Source: Pigoraptor vietnamica (taxonomy: Eukaryota; Opisthokonta; Filasterea). From it: a DNA stretch of 10,342 nt. Below the pieces are notes generated by a model. The model did not search any database and was not told the DNA's origin. It was given only the letters and a program-made list of their open reading frames with translations. Numbering within the stretch: the first letter of the stretch is position 1; every line of letters starts with the position of its first letter. The position numbers were made by a program, and so were the translations under genes. Positions 7,401 through 10,342 of the stretch are shown here, piece by piece. The stretch is from NCBI GenBank assembly GCA_943704525.1, contig CALSCQ010002181.1:1-10342 (forward strand), given 5' to 3'.

Positions 7401-9748
7401 CAAGGTGCACGGCGTCATCGAGGCCGCTGTGGCGGGCGGACCTTCCTCGCACTCGCCCGAGTCGGTTGCGAGCGCGCTTTCGCTCTACGCAAGCATCATG
7501 CTGCACGCCCACGCCGCCAGCCAGGTACTGATTTGCCCCCTTCCCCTTCTGGCCGCCATTGCAATGCGCGTGGCAGGAGAATAGGCTTTTGCTGTGCGTT
7601 TGCCGCCGTTCCAGAATTTGACGCGAATGTGTCTTTTGCATACAGGGCGATAAGCCGGCCGTGCCTCCTGCGGTAGAGCTCATCATGGAGTGGTGCGACG
7701 CGATTCTTGTGCCTGCCGTCGTCGCCGCGCCCAAGAGGTGTGTTTTGAGTTGTCGTCCAACTGTTGATGAATTGAAGTACTAATCCGTGAGCACTCTCTT
7801 CTGTCTCAGTGGCGCGCCCGCGCATCCTGTGCGCAACGCCCGGAAGGCAGCGAGTCCCACCAGCGAATCACTGGCCGTCACGTGCCTGGAGTCGATTGCC
7901 GGCTGTGTAGCGGACGCGTGTGCCGTCGGCATGATGGAATATGCGACTGTGGACCGTTTTGCTCGCATCGCTCGCGCGGCCCTGCAATCCCGTGAGTGGC
8001 CTCTGGTTTTGTTTGTTTATTGGGTCATCTGCTTGGGCACGATTGTTCTGAATAACGTCGCAACATTAACTCGTCGGCCATGTGCGCTTTTGCAGCATGC
8101 GGATACGTGCTCGTTCGGCCGCTCCTTCGCGTGGCGTTCCACGCGGCATTCCTTGGTGCGGACACCGTTCTTGCCGACCCTGTCGTGCAGGCAATTTTGG
8201 TTTCGGTCGCTCGCCGCATTCCCACTGCGCCGCCCACGGAGGTCGAGTCACTCCAGAAGGTGGGAGTCCGTCGTTTCTTCGCTGTGCATGCGCCCACTAA
8301 CACGCTCTAGCCGTACACTAACATTGTGATTTGCAGTCATTCTCCGTGGCCCTGACGGGCCTCGCGGGGGTGTACGGACGGAAGGGCGCGATGGAGACTC
8401 TTGCCGCGCCGCTCGCTGCATTCGCCATCGAGCAAATGTCTGACTGCAAGGTGGCTACATTTTCGGGCTGTGCTGGTGTCGTGCAACGTCACATCACTGA
8501 CCACTTGCGTTCTCCGTAGGCTGCACTCGACTGCCTGCCCCTTGCTGTGGACGAGCTGCCCGCGACAGTCCGCGTCCTCCTTCCGTCGATGTCCGGCAAG
8601 TCGGGGGCTGCCATGTGTGGGGCTCTCATCCACCAGGTCGCACAACTCGCCATCGTTGGCGCCACGGGAGCGGCCGACGCCGTTCGCATTCTGTGCTGCG
8701 CCGCTCAGGGTTGGTTTTCCGTTGGTTTCGTCTTGGGGTGCCGCAATTGTAATTCATTCCGTGTTACCGCGTTTGTTAGCGCACATTGCTGATTCTCGCA
8801 TGCGATGCGTATGCTGCAGAAACGCTCCGTGAGTGCAAGCAGTTCATCGCGCATCTCGAACCTGTGTGCGCTCGTATTGCCGATGCGGCCGAAGGCGCTG
8901 AATGGTACGGTATGCGACGAATGCAAAGTGTGCGTCTTCGCATTCGATGCTCTGACATTTTCCCTATTTCTCTGCGCCCCGCGCGCAGCACACCTCTTGC
9001 TCAAGAAACCCTCGCGATGCTCCGCCAGCGTGCTCTCGAACCCGTTGCCAAGAAGGCGCCAAAGCGTCAAACTCAGGACATGCATACGCCCGTCAAGGTG
9101 CCCAAGACCCCTAGCAAGAAGACGGCGCCCGCGCCCATTGCGATGGAGCCCCCGCAGAACCAGAGCAGCCCCGTAGTGGTTACGCCGAAGGGACGTCGCG
9201 GCCGTGGGGCGAAGCGCAAGGTTACTGCCCTTCGCTCACCGATGCCTGCGTCGCCGTCGCCCGCACCGGAAATGGAGGAGAGTGTGCGCACGCCCGGAGT
9301 GACGCCGAAGCCAAAGCGGCAGCGTCGTGGCAAGAAGGCAGTGCCTCTCGCGGAAATCGTGCCGCCGCAACCCACAATCGATGCGCCCGGGCCTGCTATG
9401 GCGCCCAAAGCTGTTGTCGCCGACGACCTTCTCGACGATGCCTCCGAGATGGACGTGTCGGTTATGGTGCGCCCCACGCAGGGCAAGTTCCGGCCGACTG
9501 CGGAGGCACCCGCGGACCTTCTTCTCGATGACGACGACGACACGCACGCGACTGCAGGCGTCAAAGACACTGCCACGAAGCGAAACGACGTGTCCGCGGC
9601 CAAGCAACCGCGCGGCCGTGCGCCAGGAGGGCCTCGGCGTGCGAAGGGCAGGCTCAATAAGGCGACACAGCCGCCGGGTGCGGGCGGGAAGAAGGCGTCC
9701 ACTGCGGTTGTGGCCCCTATGGACGATTCAGATGGTATCGACTTCTGA
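4482..9748 (+). CDS. NCAPG2: Condensin II complex subunit G2 (CAP-G2), HEAT-repeat kleisin-binding subunit
   Basis: Twelve exons: 4482-4562, 4635-4751, 4827-4944, 5084-7209, 7330-7524, 7646-7737, 7810-7991, 8096-8259, 8337-8450, 8520-8709, 8820-8904 and 8989-9748. They join to 4224 nt, 1407 aa. All introns are GT-AG (69-139 nt). Alpha-helical HEAT repeats span residues 1-1155. Recognisable CAP-G2 landmarks are SLSRKQ..LW near residue 40, YFRAWKLLPEG (about 248), QKKVRGMDAMLLRLYDPILW with NPAVRANAA (about 307-335), YWELIP (393), DVSEKVRAALVGLLLKAKG (about 455-473), RFWKITPLDEILARL (478) and NSYFPQGK (509). CAP-G2 and CAP-D3 bind the kleisin CAP-H2 on SMC2/SMC4; the complex compacts chromosomes in the nucleus from prophase. 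The start fits because MSDRREALVSAVA resembles the family N-terminus. Residues about 570-615 and 750-790 are Ala/Lys- or Arg/Gly/acidic-rich linkers. Residues 1156-1407 are a basic, SP/TP-rich tail that makes the protein about 260 residues longer than vertebrate CAP-G2. Condensin I CAP-G was considered, but these motifs are specific to G2. Confidence 0.96.
5014..5031 (+). repeat. Interstitial telomere-type repeat (AACCCT)3 inside NCAPG2 intron 3
   Basis: Three perfect AACCCT units (TTAGGG on the other strand) lie in the 139-nt intron 4945-5083. TGTGCAG follows directly, a potential but unused acceptor ending at 5037; the frame-restoring acceptor is GCGCGCAG ending at 5083. The repeat also supplies two CTAAC sequences, which match the branch-point consensus. 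Unique coding sequence on both sides shows this is not a chromosome end. Confidence 0.9.
7210..7329 (+). other. NCAPG2 intron 4: in-frame, stop-free, GT-rich
   Basis: This 120-nt segment runs from GTGGGT to CCCACAG and is an exact multiple of three without an in-frame stop, so retention would add 40 residues. Its GTGCGTGCGTGCGTGTATGTGTGTG tract (about 7256-7281, given here only as a GT-rich run) encodes a Cys/Val string unlike the HEAT-repeat flanks. This, together with a good acceptor, marks it as an intron. Confidence 0.8.
8989..9748 (+). other. Exon encoding the basic, phospho-site-rich C-terminal tail of NCAPG2
   Basis: The final exon encodes residues 1156-1407. It carries repeated S/T-P sites, several in CDK form (TPVK, TPSK), and clusters resembling nuclear localisation signals: TPKGRRGRGAKRK and TPKPKRQRRGKKA. 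Acidic patches follow (LLDDASEMD, LLLDDDDDTH), then an RG/K-rich block (KQPRGRAPGGPRRAKGR) and the ending MDDSDGIDF. Composition implies disorder. Plausible roles are nuclear import, DNA contact and cell-cycle phosphorylation; all are inferred from composition. Confidence 0.8.
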
Positions 9749-10125
9749 GCTCTGATGCCAGCGGCCTAAACTTGTCAACGATTCGCCTTGAGCAATTCTG
9801 CGTGACTGTGCGTCTGTTGCATAGTGTCCCTTTTTTTTCCCTTTCGTTTTGTGGATGATTTTGTACCATTTCTTCGGCTTTGAATTCGTGCTGCTGTTCT
9901 TTTGCGGCATTTCTCAGCGCTGCGTTTGCGTAAAACGGCGCCTTGTTTCCTGAATGAAGGAGTCAAACCGCTGAAGTGACCGAATTTTGAAAAAGATGTG
10001 TGCGCACGTCGGCCAGTCCCCCTCTGGCCAATGACAAAAAGCAGAACACCCTGCGGCTGCCATTATTCTCAGTGACAGTCCGTCGAGACCTATGAATAAA
10101 ATCCAATTGACAGTAGTGCGCTCGT
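9749..10125. other. NCAPG2 3' flank (377 nt without a gene)
   Basis: Between the NCAPG2 stop and the stop of the converging C1-domain gene I see no supportable coding sequence. It contains a pyrimidine-rich patch with T8 at 9831-9838 and T-rich sequence to about 9905, then mixed sequence and an AATAAA at 10095-10100. Short basic minus-strand frames at 9728-9966 have no recognisable features. Confidence 0.65.
10095..10100 (+). terminator. Candidate polyadenylation signal AATAAA for NCAPG2
   Basis: The canonical hexamer lies 347 nt after the NCAPG2 stop codon on the same strand and just short of the stop codon of the converging minus-strand gene at 10126-10128. It is the only canonical AATAAA seen in this 3' flank. 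Many protists use weaker signals, so usage is uncertain. Confidence 0.4.
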
Positions 10126-10239
10126 TTAATGAAGGTGAGGGATGGGCAGGTGAGGCGCCTGTGATGGCACGGGCTGCACCGGCACGCGGTCGAGGCACTT
10201 CTTGTGCACGCGAAGGTGGCACACGCCGCACTGATAGCC
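10126..10239 (-). CDS. Last exon of a C1-type zinc-finger protein (partial, rest off the right edge)
   Basis: Reading leftwards from a good acceptor (pyrimidine-rich CCGTTGCCTTGGCAG, last base 10240), 37 codons end in TAA at 10126-10128. The peptide starts GYQCGVCHLRVHKKCLDRV. This matches the second half of a C1 (phorbol-ester/diacylglycerol-type, C6H2) domain, where the family pattern is QGYQC-x2-C-x4-H-x2-C. Upstream in-frame sequence reaches a stop at 10291-10293 with no other AG between, so an intron must precede this exon, and the first half of the domain lies in exons at or beyond the window edge. The final zinc-binding Cys expected about eight residues after KKC is absent; the tail is Pro/His-rich instead (VPVQPVPSQAPHLPIPHLH). 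Either the domain is degenerate or a further 3' exon exists. C1 domains occur in PKC, DGK, Rho/Ras GEFs and GAPs; the parent protein cannot be told. Confidence 0.6.
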   Translation of the reverse strand, partial: GYQCGVCHLRVHKKCLDRVPVQPVPSQAPHLPIPHLH

Positions 10240-10301
10240 CTGCCAAGGCAACGGACGAATGGAATGTGGGAACACGTGCAATCGTCGCGATTAAACACAA
10301 T

Positions 10302-10342
10302 TTCACACACACACATCCCCAATAGCTCAGTCGCCCCCCCCC
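10302..10342 (+). repeat. CA-rich tract and terminal C9 run
   Basis: A (CA)n stretch at about 10302-10314 and nine C residues at 10334-10342, cut by the window edge, lie in the presumed intron of the C1-domain gene. They resemble the C23/(CA)n pair in the BAR-SH3 intron. No coding signal is visible. Confidence 0.8.

Noticed and set aside
9073-9702. 209-codon minus-strand frame opposite the NCAPG2 tail
   Set aside because: It mirrors the sense low-complexity tail (poly-Ser from the Asp run, Gly/Val strings) and has no recognisable domain.
4482-9748. Condensin I CAP-G or a generic HEAT-repeat importin as the identity of the large gene
   Set aside because: Ordered motifs such as YFRAWK, YWELIP, the SEKVR segment, RFWKITP and NSYFP fit CAP-G2 specifically, and the N-terminal SRKQ..LW also agrees.
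9728-9966. Two short Lys/Arg-rich minus-strand frames
   Set aside because: Composition comes from the T- and pyrimidine-rich 3' flank of NCAPG2. No start context, splice sites or known motif supports a gene.

Overview
The window is nuclear DNA from a eukaryote with a compact, GC-rich genome. All three main genes are split by short GT-AG introns (56 to 191 nt, 21 in total). Joining the exons by eye restores one open frame in each gene, with matching intron phases and totals divisible by three. There are no operons, Shine-Dalgarno sites or bacterial features. The lineage cannot be fixed from the sequence. An amphiphysin-type BAR-SH3 protein, a condensin II subunit, TTAGGG-type repeats and dense short introns suggest a unicellular protist near the opisthokont, amoebozoan or apusomonad part of the tree; this is inference.

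Layout: (1) 1-112 is a pure (TC)56 microsatellite. (2) About 293-1822, plus strand: an amphiphysin/BIN1/RVS167-like membrane-curvature protein in five visible exons. Its first BAR helix is not in the window. (3) 1823-2090 is a short convergent intergenic spacer with a hairpin and a direct repeat. (4) 2091-4179, minus strand: a seven-exon gene for a 487-residue protein with a signal peptide and several strikingly motif-like segments. I do not recognise a named family. (5) 4180-4481 is a 302-bp divergent promoter region with an E-box and an E2F-like site directly abutting a CHR-like element. (6) 4482-9748, plus strand: a twelve-exon gene for condensin II subunit G2 (NCAPG2 / CAP-G2), 1407 residues, with a long basic SP/TP-rich C-terminal tail. 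(7) 9749-10125 is its 3' flank, with an AATAAA signal. (8) 10126-10239, minus strand: the last exon of a gene that runs off the right edge and encodes the second half of a C1-type zinc finger.

The genes are not an obvious functional cluster. NCAPG2 acts in mitotic chromosome condensation, the BAR-SH3 protein in endocytosis or membrane and actin remodelling, the minus-strand protein probably in the secretory pathway or outside the cell, and the C1 protein probably in lipid or small-GTPase signalling. The divergent promoter shared by the secreted-protein gene and NCAPG2 is the only likely regulatory link. The best leads are the unnamed secreted family, the E2F/CHR-like module upstream of a condensin gene, the NCAPG2 tail, an intron bounded by AGGTGCGT repeats, and telomere-type repeats inside an NCAPG2 intron.
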